Shown here: positions 17,078-17,289 of the stretch, one piece after another
How the letters are laid out: every line of letters starts with the position of its first letter
How positions within the stretch are numbered: position 1 is the first letter of the stretch
Assembly: GCA_937890485.1 (NCBI GenBank)
Contig: CALBXN010000224.1
Span: 1 to 17,289 of the forward strand
Length of the DNA stretch: 17,289 nt
Origin: an uncultured Treponema sp.
Lineage (GTDB): Bacteria; Spirochaetota; Spirochaetia; Treponematales; Treponemataceae
Direction of reading: 5' to 3'
Notes under the pieces: model-generated
Databases searched by the model: none
Told to the model about the DNA's origin: nothing
Seen by the model: the letters and a program-made list of their open reading frames with translations, nothing else
Program-made: the position numbers and the translations under genes

Positions 17078-17100
17078 AAAGTTTGCTAACAGCAAACTTT
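17078..17100. other. Hairpin P3
   Basis: A perfect 10-bp stem, AAAGTTTGCT (17078-17087) with AGCAAACTTT (17091-17100), closes a 3-nt loop AAC. It is repeated without change at 17236-17258. Confidence 0.65.
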
Positions 17101-17141
17101 AAATGAAATGAGAGGCACCATTTGTGCCGAACATTTCATTT
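17101..17141. other. Hairpin P4
   Basis: Outer 10-bp stem AAATGAAATG (17101-17110) with CATTTCATTT (17132-17141). A purine-only 3x3 internal loop (AGA/GAA) follows, then inner stem GGCAC (17114-17118) with GTGCC (17124-17128) and loop CATTT. The AGA/GAA loop could form tandem G-A pairs. Confidence 0.65.
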
Positions 17142-17289
17142 AAACTCTATGAAAAGTCAATGAGTAAAACTTCAGTTTTAGGAATTGACTTTGTTTTGCT
17201 GTTTCGCAATGAAATGAGAAACAGCAGTTAATAAGAAAGTTTGCTAACAGCAAACTTTAAATGAAATGAGAGGCACCATTTGTGCCGAA
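17141..17289. repeat. Tandem structured repeat, copy 2 (cut by window end)
   Basis: Second copy of the same unit: P1 at 17153-17192, P2 at 17198-17225, P3 at 17236-17258, and P4 from 17259 with its 3' outer arm beyond the window. The copies align end to end without spacer, so the array may continue to the right. Confidence 0.9.

Larger units (their letters stand above)
16981..17140. repeat. Tandem structured repeat, copy 1 (fusA leader)
   Basis: 160-nt unit directly abutting the fusA start codon and repeated at 17141. It contains the fusA Shine-Dalgarno (CCTC on the plus strand, 16985-16988) and four successive hairpins, P1 to P4. Differences from copy 2 are few: one base fewer in the Shine-Dalgarno, A16992 versus G17151, the T run, and the P2-P3 linker. 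All hairpin arms except the outer end of P1 are identical in the two copies. No gene is supported in this stretch. Confidence 0.9.

Noticed and set aside
16981..17289. CRISPR array, prompted by the Cas2-like gene
   Set aside because: There are two contiguous 160-nt copies, no short repeats with unique spacers, and no cas genes. The Cas2-like gene is about 15 kb away.
1..17289. tRNA, rRNA, insertion sequence or prophage genes
   Set aside because: None seen by eye on either strand. The genes are housekeeping and envelope genes, packed with little free space outside the right-end repeats.

Overview
The window is AT-rich (by eye about one third G+C) and reads as chromosomal core sequence of a spirochaete, most likely a Treponema. 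The grounds are a truncated TlyC/CorC protein (two CBS domains plus CorC, no membrane domain), an LptD-like outer-membrane protein directly downstream of uvrA (from memory the same order as TP0514-TP0515 of T. pallidum), and an EF-G that resembles the second, recycling-type spirochaetal EF-G rather than the translocase. Species cannot be named from the sequence.

Layout. Only one gene is on the plus strand. At the left edge a minus-strand operon reads: a 92-aa Cas2-fold-like protein (1174-1452), prfB with its classic programmed +1 frameshift (47-1163), then the first 14 codons of a secreted protein cut by the window edge (1-43). A compact divergent promoter at 1453-1515 also serves a plus-strand secreted FN3/TPR-like protein (1516-2421). 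That gene converges on a TPR protein gene, with a hairpin filling the gap between the two stop codons (2422-2464).

The minus-strand cluster 8483 to 2465 is phoH - pgpH (7TM-HD, c-di-AMP phosphodiesterase family) - ybeY - tlyC - secreted TPR protein, tightly packed with overlaps and gaps of 13 to 33 nt. PhoH and YbeY are recurrent neighbours linked to ribosome/rRNA quality control, and the PhoH/PgpH/YbeY/CorC grouping is seen widely. A promoter for the cluster is visible across the lptD stop codon.

Upstream of it on the same strand lie fusA (14940-16979), uvrA (12047-14916) and lptD (8517-12047). The uvrA reading frame is broken by an apparent one-base loss in an A run near 12481-12485: two frames together give a normal full-length UvrA of about 956 residues.

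The right end (16980-17289) has no protein gene I can support. It holds a 160-nt unit repeated in tandem, the second copy cut by the window end. Each unit carries four consecutive hairpins and a fusA-like ribosome binding site, and the copy nearest fusA supplies fusA's own leader. This structured array is the least explained part of the window and the best candidate for something undescribed.
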